Shown here: in pieces, positions 10,667-20,332 of the stretch
Position numbering within the stretch: position 1 is the first letter of the stretch
Layout of the letters: every line of letters starts with the position of its first letter
NCBI GenBank assembly: GCA_037349315.1
Contig: JBAIAC010000057.1
Span: 3,472,001 to 3,536,000, forward strand
DNA length: 64,000 bases
From: Chelydra serpentina
Taxonomy: Eukaryota > Chordata > Testudines > Chelydridae
Reading direction: 5' to 3'
Notes under the pieces: generated by a model
Databases searched by the model: none
The model's input: the letters and a program-made list of their open reading frames with translations, nothing else
What the model was told of the DNA's origin: nothing
Translations under genes and position numbers: made by a program

Positions 10667-13600
10667 ATGAATGAACGCAGCAGAATGTTACACTTGGCAG
10701 TGCCAAAAATATCCTTGGGACTGAGCAGCCCACTTGTTCTGGATTTGCAAGCAAGAAAAGGGACCCCTGCTCACCAGACTCTCTCTGAATCCCCCTTGAA
10801 TCCCGCTCTTCCAGATGCTGAGTATGTGGCTTTGTTGCCCCAGCTATCTAACAAATGCTCTAGCCTTCGTCAGCAGCAGTGCAGTTGGAAATTGCGCATT
10901 GAGAGCAGGTGAGTCCCCTACCACCTGTGTTTATTGGTGTGTAACATTTTGTTAAATACTTGTGAGATCTCTTTACTGTGCCTGATTAAATCTTAGGAAT
11001 TAGAGATGGACTAGGGGGAGAATAGGTCTGGTCTGTCTCGTTAGCTAATGCAGGACTGTGGTTTTCCTCTTCCCACCTCCTTCGAACAAATACTCTATTC
11101 TGCAATGATTTGTCTTAGCTTTGTCACCAGCAATGGGGCTTCCACCACTCCCTGTGTGTGACTGTTCCACTGTCTAAATGTGACGGAGTCCAGGACTTCC
11201 AAGTAAAAAAATCCAAACGGGCAGCTGTCTCCTACTGCAGGCCACCTTGCAAAGTCAGGAAGCAAAAGTAGGTCATGCACACCTGAGGCAGGAATGTGAC
11301 TTTAGCACTTGGAGCTCAGCTCAAGTCAAGTGTTCATCTGGCATAGCTTGCTATGCTGCCTAGGCCCCCACCCAGGCTCATGCTGTTGCTTTACTCTCAA
11401 ATGGAAACTCAGCATCTCTATCCACTCTGCAGCTGCAGTACTTTGGAAGTCTTGAGGTACCACTGCTGTGTTCCTAATGCATTGGGGTGCCAGAGTTCTC
11501 TGTCCTGAAGGTAGGGCAGGGCACAAATGCCATGCTATGGATTGTAATTGCCATGAAATTGCAGAGCTACTAACTGGGGTATGTAACTATCACTTAAATC
11601 AACCTCTGTACCAGACTTCAGGGTAGCTAATGGAATGGCTATATTTTAAAAAGGCTCCAGAGGTGATCCTGGCAATTATAAGGCAGTAAAACTAATTTCA
11701 GTTTCAGAAAAAGTGGTTGGAATTAGAGTAAAGAATAGAATTATCAGACATACATGAACAGTCTAGCTAGAAGAGCACATCAAGTGGTGTCCCCCAGGCA
11801 TCAGTTCCGGGTCGTTACATTCAATATCTTCATCAATGATTTCAGTAATGGCAGAGAGAGTACACGTACAAAGTTTGGATGATACCAAGCTGAGACGGAT
11901 TGCAAGTGCTTTGGAGGATAGAATTAAAATTGAAAATGTTCTGGACAAAGGGTCTGAAGTAAATAGGATTAAATTCACTAAGGACAAATGCAAAGTACTT
12001 CACTTAGGAAGTAACAATCAGTTGCACACATACACAAAAATATGAAATGACTGCCTAGGCAGGAGTACTGCGGAAAGGGATCTGGGGGTCATAGTAGATC
12101 ACAAGCTAAATACAAGTTAAGCGTAACATTTGCCAAAAAAACCCCACAACGTTCTGGGATGTATTAGTAGGAGTTCTGTAAGCAAGACAGGAGCAGTAAT
12201 TCTGCTCTATTCTGCGCTGATTAGACCTCAACTGGAGTATTGTGTCCAGTTCTGGGCACCACATTTCAGGAAGGACGTGAACGTACTGGAGAAAGTCCAG
12301 AGAAGAACAACAAAAGTGATTAAAGGTCTAGAAAACATGACCTATGAGGGAAGATTTAAAAAATTGGGTTTGTTTAATCTGGAGCAGAGCAGACGGAGGA
12401 ATATAACTGTTTTCAAGTACATAAAAGGTTACAAGGAAGAGGGAGAAAAATTGTTCTGGGCACCGCATTTCAAAAAAGATGTGGAGAAATTGGAGAGGGT
12501 CCAGAGAAGAGCAACAAGAATGATTAAGGGTCTAGAGAACATGACCTATGAAGGAAGGCTGAAGGAATTGGCTTTGTTTAGTTTGGAAAAGAGAAGACTG
12601 AGAGGGGACATGATAGCGGTCTTCAGGTATCTAAAAGGGTGTCATAAGGAGGAGGGAGAAAACTTGTTCATCTTAGCCTCTGAGGCTAGAACAAGAAGCA
12701 ATGGGCTTAAACTGCAGCAGGGAGGTTGTGGAATCTCCATCTCTGGAGATATTTAAGAGTAGGTTAGATAAATGTCTATCAGGGATGGTCTAGACAGTAA
12801 TTGTTCCTGCCATGAGGGCAGGGGGCTGGACTCGATGACCTCTCGAGGTCCCTTCCAGCCCTAGAATCTATGAATCTCTGAGGATAGGACAAGAAAGAAT
12901 GGGCTTATATTGCAGCAAGGGCAGTTTAGGTTGGATATTAGGAAAAACTTCCTGTCAGGATGGTTAAGCACTGGAATAAATTGCCTAGGGAGGTCGTAGA
13001 ATCTCTGTCATTAGAGATTAAGAACGGGTTGGACAAAAAACACAGGATATTGGTCTGACCCCATGTGGCCATTTCTTATATGTGGGGAATCAGAAATGGG
13101 GCTACAAATTGTGGAGGGAGGATGCAGTGAGGGGGGAGTGGAACTGCCGGGAGCACAAGAAACCCGGTTCAAACAGCCAGAGGAGCAGGTAATGCTGGGG
13201 GAAGATGTCTGGGGGTGGGAGTGGCAAAAGTGTGCAGAAGGTGGGCTAGGGGCTTAGGGAGTGCTTGGAAGAGAGGAGCAGCGGTTGAGGCAGATGGGAA
13301 AGGGGAATAAGACCATGGGGGTAAGAATTAGCTGAGTTCAAATTCAGCGCTGCTCCTTGCCGCAGGACACAGCGTTTCTGCAATCCTCATGGAACAATAC
13401 CCTGAGTGTCTCCCTCCATATCCTCAGCAGCAACTCCTCTCTCTTAGGCTGCATGGCCAATCACTCCAGCCATATAGGTGACACCATTACACCTTCCCTA
13501 CTTTAAAGGGAGTCAAGACTGGAGACTAAACGTCACCCCTGCCCCCCCCCTCCCAAAAGCTTTGAATGGAATGAATTCTCTGTACTTCAAAGCACTTTAT

Positions 13601-15655
13601 GCAGGTGAATGAATTAACCTGCTTGTAACAAAGCCCGGCTTGCCTGTAGCAAACTCCTAGCTCCTCTGGCCAGCGTCAAAGGTGTCCAAAGCAATGGGCT
13701 GTTAGCCTCAGGGTGTCACATAGAGCTCCCTCGAGCTCACGCACCCCGCCCCCCCTTATAGCTATATACTGTACTAGGGTAGCATTTCTCAAACCGGGGC
13801 TCTGTGGAGCCCTGGGGGTCCGTGAGGGTACTCCAGGGGGTCTGTGGGCCCCGCGGATCAACTCCTCTCCGTCTGGTGATGCAGCGGTGCTAAGGCAGGC
13901 TCCGTCTGCCTGTGCCGCTCCTGGAAGTAGCTGGCATGTCCTTGCGGGGGGGGGGGGAGCAGGGGGGGTCTCTGCGCACTGCCCCCCACTCCAAGTGCCG
14001 ACTCCGCAGTTCCCATTGGCTGAGACCCCCTGGCTCCCCCGCCTAGGAGCCGCTGCCAGAGAGCTGTGCCGGTTGCTTTCAGGAGTTGCCCAAGGTAAGC
14101 GCCGCCCGGCCGGAGCCCATACCCCTCATCACTTCCTGCACCCCGCTGTCTGAGACCCACTCTCAGAACAGGAGGGAGCCCTTTGAATCTGGTAGGCAGT
14201 GAGCTCACCCCCAGGGCTGCGCTTGGCCCACTACGAGGGCTCCAAGGAGACTGGATGGATATTTCCTAGAAATGACACCTCCCCAGAGATGGTTCCCTAC
14301 AGCCTTCGCTGCTGCTCCTTCCTGTCCTGGGACTGTAAAGAAGAAATTCTGGTCCAGTAATTCCCGGGCTCAGATTCTGGCATGATGATAATGGACCCCA
14401 GCACAGACCTGCAAACATGCTGTAACAGCAGAGCAAAGTAGCGCCTGTATTTTAAGTGCCTACATCCCCAGTTACATCCTCCCCCCTACCAGGAGCAATA
14501 ATTTGCCTAGAGTTCCATTTCCTGAACAGGGGCTGTTTGTGTATCCATATGAGGCAGGAGACATCATGCTGTACTAGGGGGTCAGGACACCTGGGTTCCA
14601 TGTCCAGCTTTGCCACTGACCTGCTGTGTCATTTCACCTCTTTGTGCCCATAACGATCCTGACCCGACCTTTATTAATCACTTTGTTGTGGCAGAAGCAG
14701 GATAGCAGCTCCCGACTTCTCCCTTGTGCTCCTCTTGCTGGGCAGAGCATTTCTGAGCGGTGCAGCAGCGGTTGGAACCTAGCCCCTGCTGAAGGCAGCT
14801 CATGCAAGGCCCCCGACATTGAAAAGGTTGTGGTGACGTGGGAAGAACTCACGCCAGCACGGCCAGCCCTGGAGTGGGAGCCATCCCTCGCCTGCTCACT
14901 CAAGTGCCAGCAGCAGAGAGGCCAAAGGGGTTTGCAGCTCCAGACTTTGCAGAGAGGGAGAAGGGAAAATGGACTCCAGTCTTCCAAACTGGCAGGCAGC
15001 TGGGCCCTGACGGAGTCTTTCAAAGGACTTCGGTGGGCGTTGGATCGGGTCTTCGGCTTGGGGTTTGAACTCTTGCTCTCCGGTGCCTGCTCCCTGAGCT
15101 AACCCCTGGTCTTGTCTTTAAAGCAGGTGCAAAGCTTTCCTTACCAAAAGTGAACGCTCTGCTCTGCAAGGCCTCCTAAAGAACAGCAAGTTACCCTTCC
15201 TAAGACCTCCTCCAGGGCTAATCCACGCCGCAGGTAGCAGAGCACAAGATGGCAGCATTTCCAACCGGAGGGAGAGGACAGGAACCCATCGAAGGGCGAG
15301 GAAGCAACAGGCCTACGTGCACTTCTCCAGTCCCATCCGACCAGCTGTCAAGACATCTCCCAGCAAGTCGAAGCCTAATGGGAACAACCTGCCCGCAGGA
15401 GCAGAGGCCCAGAGGAATATGCAGCCAGCAGCACTGAAACACTTCCCTGGTGCTACAGCGCAGAGTTTGCAGGTGTGTGGGCTCACCTGCCTGCCATTGA
15501 CCTGGGGGGATCTGCCTTTGCTGCCCCAGATCAGAAAATCCAGAGCAGAGATCCACGTCTATATACCCAGAGGGGAAGACAACACAGACTGGGACTCGCT
15601 GGATGAAGATATGGACAGTAAACTGAGTTCATTGAGCTTGCAAGATGAGAAGTGA
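10667..15655 (+). CDS. Unrecognised spliced ORF, two or more exons (putative)
   Basis: Block A (about 10667-10908) is open, with ATG at 10667 and donor AG|GTGAGT at 10909, leaving two bases of a codon. Block B starts at 15127 after the acceptor CTTGTCTTTAAAGCAG and needs exactly one base to complete that codon, so the phases agree. B stays open to TGA at 15653-15655. The joined protein would have about 256 residues. An in-frame 57-bp GT...AG stretch (15473-15529) could be a tiny intron or be retained. The protein is hydrophilic, with a basic middle and an acidic, serine-rich C-terminus (DTDWDSLDED-like, then KLSSLSL). I see no signal peptide, membrane segment or known domain. The 4.2-kb intron holds CR1 and hAT copies. 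Block A has only a weak acceptor upstream, so the true 5' end is unknown. It could be a real reptile gene or a chance pairing. Confidence 0.33.
11570..12456 (+). mobile_element. CR1 LINE fragment, 3' part of the reverse-transcriptase ORF
   Basis: Conceptual translation shows CR1 ORF2 C-terminal landmarks in order: FNIFINDFS, then KFTKDKCKVLHLG, then NVLGCISR, LIRPQLEYCVQFWAP, VQRRTTKVIKGLENM and YEGRFKKLGLFNLE. Frameshifts and stops break the frame before 12130. The 5' end is truncated, as is usual for CR1. It runs directly into a second CR1 copy at 12457. Confidence 0.85.
12457..12876 (+). mobile_element. Second CR1 copy, fused in frame to the first, with intact 3' terminus
   Basis: The motif FWAPHFKKDVEKLERVQRRA repeats the motif seen 200 bp earlier, at roughly 80% nucleotide similarity by eye. 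The element continues into the typical CR1 3' UTR (GAGGGCAGGGGGCTGGACTC, GACCTCTCGAGGTCCCTTCC) and ends in the family's short direct repeat (AATCTATGAATCT). Together with copy 1 it keeps an open frame of 208 codons (12130-12756). Confidence 0.85.
12877..13085 (+). mobile_element. Third CR1 3' fragment
   Basis: TTGGATATTAGGAAAAACTT, CCTGTCAGGATGG, CACTGGAATAAATTGCCTAG and GGAGGTCGTAGAATC are CR1 3'-end signatures. The fragment starts immediately behind the terminus of copy 2. Confidence 0.75.
13086..13770. other. Transition to GC-rich DNA, no gene seen
   Basis: GGGGGTGGGAG-type purine-rich sequence is followed by mixed unique sequence. No frame with plausible coding content was found. Confidence 0.4.
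13775..14150. mobile_element. GC-rich non-autonomous hAT-like element, one clear end
   Basis: The left end GCATTTCTCAAACCGGGGCT matches the hAT/Charlie-type terminal motif (CAG-GGTTCTCAAAC). The body (TCTCTGCGCACTGCC, TCCCATTGGCTG, GTAAGCGCCGCCCGGC) is what I recall of an abundant GC-rich turtle repeat. The right end is not resolved. Open frames over it on both strands are composition artefacts. Confidence 0.55.
14573..14660 (+). repeat. tRNA-derived/MIR-like SINE fragment
   Basis: GGTCAGGACACCTGGGTTCC, followed by a 'tgccactgacctgctgtg... tcatttcacctctttgtgcc' tail, is the conserved core of this SINE class. Confidence 0.5.
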
Positions 15656-15834
15656 ATTAGTTCACTGGGAATTATTAGTGTCTGGCCTTAAATGCACAGT
15701 CTCAGGTGTGGTTCTGCTGCATAGTACTTTGGCATCCCTAGCATGGAACAATGGATTCTATTCCATTATAAATCTAATGATGGGGGTGGGGACCATCTTG
15801 TGAGATCCTTTTCTCTAAGGTGATTAGGACAGAG

Positions 15835-15965
15835 GGAAGGATTCCTGGGTTGTATCCCTAGCCCCCCTGCTGTGTGTCTTTGGGCAAGTCACTTAACCTC
15901 TCTGTGTCTCAGTCTCTATACAATGGGGATAACACTGACCTGCTGTGAGGTTTAATTCAGCAATA
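15835..15965 (+). repeat. MIR-like SINE fragment
   Basis: GGATTCCTGGGTTGTATCCC, TTTGGGCAAGTCACTTAACC, TCTGTGTCTCAGTCTC and AATGGGGATAACA occur in the SINE order and spacing. Confidence 0.6.
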
Positions 15966-16149
15966 CTTGTAAACTGCAAACAAAAGTTGCTGAAAGAAGT
16001 GTTAGGAAAAAATACCCCAGTATCCTCCAGTAATGGTCCAAAACGCCATATGTCAGCATCACGCCAGCGTTGATTGCTCAGTGCAGCACCCAGTCCCTAC
16101 TTGCACATTTCTGATCTCATGCTATTGAAGTCATTGGATTTACAGGGGT

Positions 16150-16395
16150 GTGGTAACCCCTAAATTCCCAGGCTGGATCAGACCCATGGTCTACTTAGCC
16201 CAGTGTCCTGTCTGAGAGTGGCCAGCACCACGTGCTTTAGAGGAAGGTGGAAGAACCACCCCCTCTCCCCCAGACAGGTGTGGAATAATCTGCCCCTGTG
16301 AAGGTCTCATCCTGATCACTGACAGAGAGAGGCTTAAGCCCTGATTTTCAGAGCACAGCCCGAAGTCAATGCGAACAGGGTGCACTCAACTGCTT
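16150..16395 (-). mobile_element. CR1 3'-end fragment, antisense
   Basis: GGCTGGATCAGACCCATGG, CAGTGTCCTGTCTGAGAGTG and GGCCAGCACCA follow the reverse complement of a CR1 3' UTR; a closer copy of the same region sits at 33204-33466. Confidence 0.6.
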
Positions 16396-17491
16396 TGAAA
16401 AGCAGGCTCTGTGCCTCCCAGGAAGAGGTGGGGTATGCAAAGAGCATCTTTAAGGTGTGCTGGAATGTAAAGCTGTTGGGGTAAATCATAACCTAGGAGG
16501 TTATCCTTTCTGTAATCTCCGTTTTTAAATGCCTGCGGGGTGAATTCAGGCCGAGCATAACCCCACCAAGGCTAGGCCTGTTATAGCAGCAAGGGATTTG
16601 ATCCTTATGGCACTTGAAATGGGCATCTTCTGTTCTTGGATGAGGGGGAATTAAATGGTTCTTGCAGCATTTTAAAAATTAAAACCAGGCCTCTGTTTTG
16701 CACACTAGGCAGAGAGAATTTGGATCAAGATTACCGGGAGTTTCCAGAACACATGAAAGGATTAGGGTGAAACCTCTTCTCTGTTTAAACACAAGCAGAT
16801 TCTTTTTCAGCTGAAGTAAAATTATTTCCTCAGGCTGGCTTCTCCTTATGCTCTTCTGCCCTCTCCTGCTTTAACAAGAGTCCTGGGAGAACTGTTTAAT
16901 GTTTCATGCAGTGATGTACAAGGTATTAAGGACACAAAATCCCATCCTGGAAGAAGGGAATGAGGCTGCCTGATGCTGGAATCTATTATTCAGAAAGGAT
17001 TTTTAAAAAGGCTTTCACGGAAAACCCCACTTGAATTCCGCCCTTGTCTCTGCCACATTTCCAGTTGTTGATTAGTTTGCAATCCAGAATAGCCGGGGGT
17101 GCTGCAGACCAGTCGGCTGGTGCCCTGTCTGACCAGCTCTCCGACATCATTCTGAGGGGTCGGGGAAGGAAAATACGACAGACAGAACTGGGCTGTGTTT
17201 GTTCCATTCTATTCCACAGTCCCATGTGCTAAACTCTTCAAAGGAAGGAACCGGTGGCAAAGAAATCGGGGCAGAAACCTGACTCTGGTTTGACCCACAT
17301 AAATACAGCACTAGAGCAAAGATTGCTTTCGCCTCAGGAAGGTAACCTCAAAGACTTATGCACGTGTTTAACTCTACTTATGCCCACTGAAGCCTTGAAG
17401 TCTGTAAAGACCAGGTGCATGCCCTGAAGCTGCCTCCTTGGTCTCCAGAAGCCCAGTGTAGTAAGATGAGGCCCTGAAACATAAACCCTTG

Positions 17492-18115
17492 TGTCAGAGG
17501 CCCGGTATGAGGCCTGAGGCCGGAACTAAAGTAATGGTCAAGACTTTGCTAACATAAAGCAAAGTTCAGCTGTGAGCCAGAGGCAGGCCCTGCTCACAGA
17601 AGTTGGCAGGAAGAAGGCTGCTAATTGCATGTATACATGTGCCAATATGGCACCAGAACATCCTGGTACGAACACATTCCACAGAGATAATGAGGAACTG
17701 GCTGGCCCCTCCCAAGACAGGGTAAAAAAGGATAACATGAGGGATAGAGTTGTTTGTTCGAACCAACATGTACCAGGAGAGAGGCAGCACCCTAACACGT
17801 AGAGGGGTCGTACCTCAATGCATCAGGAGTGATGTGTAACTTGTTTTGTACCTGTGTATAAGAATGCACCCCCGAGTGGATGTCTTTGTCTGGCCTAGGG
17901 GGCAGTGGAGAGCCCGTCCATTGTCAAAGGCGCATATTCGTAGTATGTCCTGTAGAGTCTGCAGGAAACTATTACTGTGCTTCGTTTGGCAATAAACCTG
18001 GCTGGGTGCCTTCGTACGTTATCAGAGTCTGTGGTCATTGGGGGTTCTCTGCAGCGCTCTGCAGAGCCGGGGCAGCACACAGAGGGACACACAGACGCAG
18101 CCGACTGTTATCATA
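17492..18115 (+). mobile_element. Endogenous retrovirus-type LTR (solo or fragment)
   Basis: The unit begins near TGTCAGAGGCCCGGTATGAG. It carries a TATAAGA promoter motif at 17857-17863 and a poly(A) signal AATAAA at 17991-17996, 134 bp apart, the expected U3-R arrangement of an LTR. No internal gag, pol or env frame lies beside it. Both ends are approximate because I could not find a matching target duplication. The sequence matches an LTR I recall from turtle genomes. Confidence 0.55.
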
Positions 18116-18394
18116 ATTGAACCAAGCAGAGCACCACACCGGTGACGTCTGACAACACCCAGGTTTATTTATTTGTTTTTAAATGGAAGTTCCCAGCTGT
18201 TCAGGTTGCCTTGAAAACATGGACCCACATAACAGCAGATGCAGTGATGCCTTTCTGCATTTACACGACAGGAAGAGGGGGGGCCCTGTGCATCAAAGAG
18301 AATGCTATAAATGTCCACGTTGTTAACTATTTCACTGCTTACCAAAGCATGGAGGAAAGGAGACGGGGGATCAGCTTATGAAGACAGAGATGGC

Positions 18395-18565
18395 TTGTCT
18401 ATACTTAAAAGGCTGTGCTGCTGTCGTGCTGCCGTGAAGACACTACTTACACTTACAGGAGGGCTTCTCCCATTGTCACAGGTGATCCTCCTCCCCATGA
18501 GGCAGTGCAGTAGCTGTGTTGATGGGAGAAGCTCTCCTTTGACGTAGTAGGCCAACCCTAAGCTT
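18395..18565. mobile_element. Degraded palindromic MITE
   Basis: 'GTCTATACTT...' followed by 'GAAGACACTACTT', 'GGGCTTCTCCCATTG' and 'GATGGGAGAAGCTCTCC' contains internal inverted similarity. It resembles a turtle MITE I know from memory with 'gtctacac...' ends. The ends are not resolved. Confidence 0.4.
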
Positions 18566-18774
18566 GCGTACGCTGTAACCATCAGGGTTGCAGGGCTAGC
18601 TGCAGCTGTCTCCCCTTCCTGGTCTCTCTGAACGCACCCTTAGGCGTCAGGCCTTTTGCGTCTGCCTATCCCAGAGGCAGACACCAGGCTCTGGGCTACC
18701 GTACCCTGATAGCAACTGTTCTGACGCTGCAGGCCCGGCTGGGTTGGAGCACCTGCCATTCTGCCCATCGGGAG

Positions 18775-18896
18775 TAGGGTGACCAGATGTCCCGGTTTTA
18801 TAGGGACAGTCCAATACTTGGGACTTTATCTTATAGAGTTGCCTATTACCCCCCACCCCTGTCCTGATTTTTCACACTTGCTGTCTGGTCACTCTG
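18775..18896. mobile_element. Short hAT MITE (122 bp) with perfect 8-bp target duplication
   Basis: The terminal inverted repeats are TAGGGTGACCAGATG and, as reverse complement of the right end, CAGAGTGACCAGACA. ATCGGGAG occurs immediately before (18767-18774) and immediately after (18897-18904), an exact 8-bp duplication as expected for hAT transposition. It has no coding capacity. Confidence 0.85.
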
Positions 18897-19999
18897 ATCG
18901 GGAGTCCATGGCCAGTGCTATGCAGCGATCAGACAGCCTTCTTACCACCTAAGTACTGGTTATTTTAGCAGTGGGAACAAAGCGTATGAGGGGGAAAAAG
19001 GAGATTGATGCAACAAAAAATCTACATGTGTTTACAGTATCTACAAGCTCACCTTTCCTTGAAGATAACGGTGGCCCACCTCACTTCTTCAGATCCCCCA
19101 GGGAGTGCCTGTGTCTCAGCCTGGTTCCCCCAAACAGCTACCCCGTCTCTTGGCAGCGGCCCTTGTTAAGCCTGCCAGCATCCTCTAGATCTCCTGGGTT
19201 CCTTGTGCCTCTTCCTGTCCTGGCACTGTCAAACCTTCACCTTTTTGCCAAGAAGTGGCTTATCTTGAGCCATTCTCTCCCTTTCTGGTTGTTTTTCCTG
19301 CCAGCGCCTGTCCAACTAAACCCAGGTATTTGTAGTCACACCCCAATAACCAGACCCCGTTTTCAGTGATGACTGCCGAACAGCTGCAAAGCCACCACAG
19401 CCACGGTGTTTAGACTGTAAACTCGCTAGGGCAGGGGTCTAATCCGGCTCTTTGCTCTGTGTCTGTGCAGCACCTCGGGCAATGGGGATTCTGGGGGCTA
19501 ACTGCAAAACAAATCCTACTACTAACAGAACGAAGATCTAAACACTCTGCTGCACTTGGGAGAACAGGGCCCTGCTGCCAACACTTGTGATATTTTCCAT
19601 GAACGGCTGCACTAGCTGATTGCTTAAAGCTCCAGCTGCTGGAGTCAGGTGATTACAAGAGTCTGGACTTTCAGTGTATAAAGGGAAGTGTCCAGCCTTC
19701 ATGCTTGCAGAGGAAAGCTTGAAAACACGCGCTGAGAGGGCACCCAAAAGGCCCAGGAATCGGAAGGCAAAGAAAGAAGAAGAAAAATCTTGTACTGTCC
19801 AACATTTATTATTTTTTTTAAAACTCTCATTTTGAGGGGAGCTGCCTCCTGCTTTTTTAATGTTTAGGGTTGCCAATCTCAGGGTGTGTCTAGCTACAGG
19901 CCCTACAGCCAGACCGCTGGGGGGGAGACACTTGCTCCAGCGCTGGAAGAGGTTTTCCACCCCCCTCAAGGAGCACAGCTGAGGCTGGGGTACCTGTCT

Positions 20000-20332
20000 C
20001 AAGGGGTGAGTTGTTCATACCCCGAGCCAGGCAGACACACGCTGCCGGTGTATTGCAGCCCTGCCCGGGGCTCAGCCCCACACCTTGTCCTCCTGCCCCC
20101 GCCCGGAAGCCCTGGCAGGGCGGAGCCTGGCCGCAGGAGACACGTGCCGGGCGGGGGAAGCCCCGGGTGCGCCCGCAGCGCCAGGGACTAGCCGCCGTCC
20201 CTGGGCGCGCCGAGCTCGGGGGCGGGTCCCGCGTTCTCCCGCCCGCGCCGCATTTCCCCGGGACCTGGCCCGGGAGCAGCAGCAGCCGGAGCCGGAGCCG
20301 CCCCGCAGCCCGGGCGGTGTCTGCCCGCGGCC
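20000..20332 (+). promoter_or_regulatory. CpG-island promoter and 5' UTR of TMEM35B
   Basis: CpG density rises sharply from about 20080. GC-box-like GGGGGCGGGTCC lies near 20219 and a CAGCAGCAGCCGGAGCCGGA tract just before the start codon. No TATA box is seen. The transcription start cannot be fixed from sequence. Confidence 0.6.

Noticed and set aside
12130..12756. 208-codon frame as a host gene
   Set aside because: The translation is CR1 ORF2 C-terminus twice over, so it is a mobile-element relic.
13713..14208. Two overlapping open frames (146 and 116 codons) on opposite strands
   Set aside because: They lie over a GC-rich hAT-like repeat and have only proline/glycine/arginine-rich composition.
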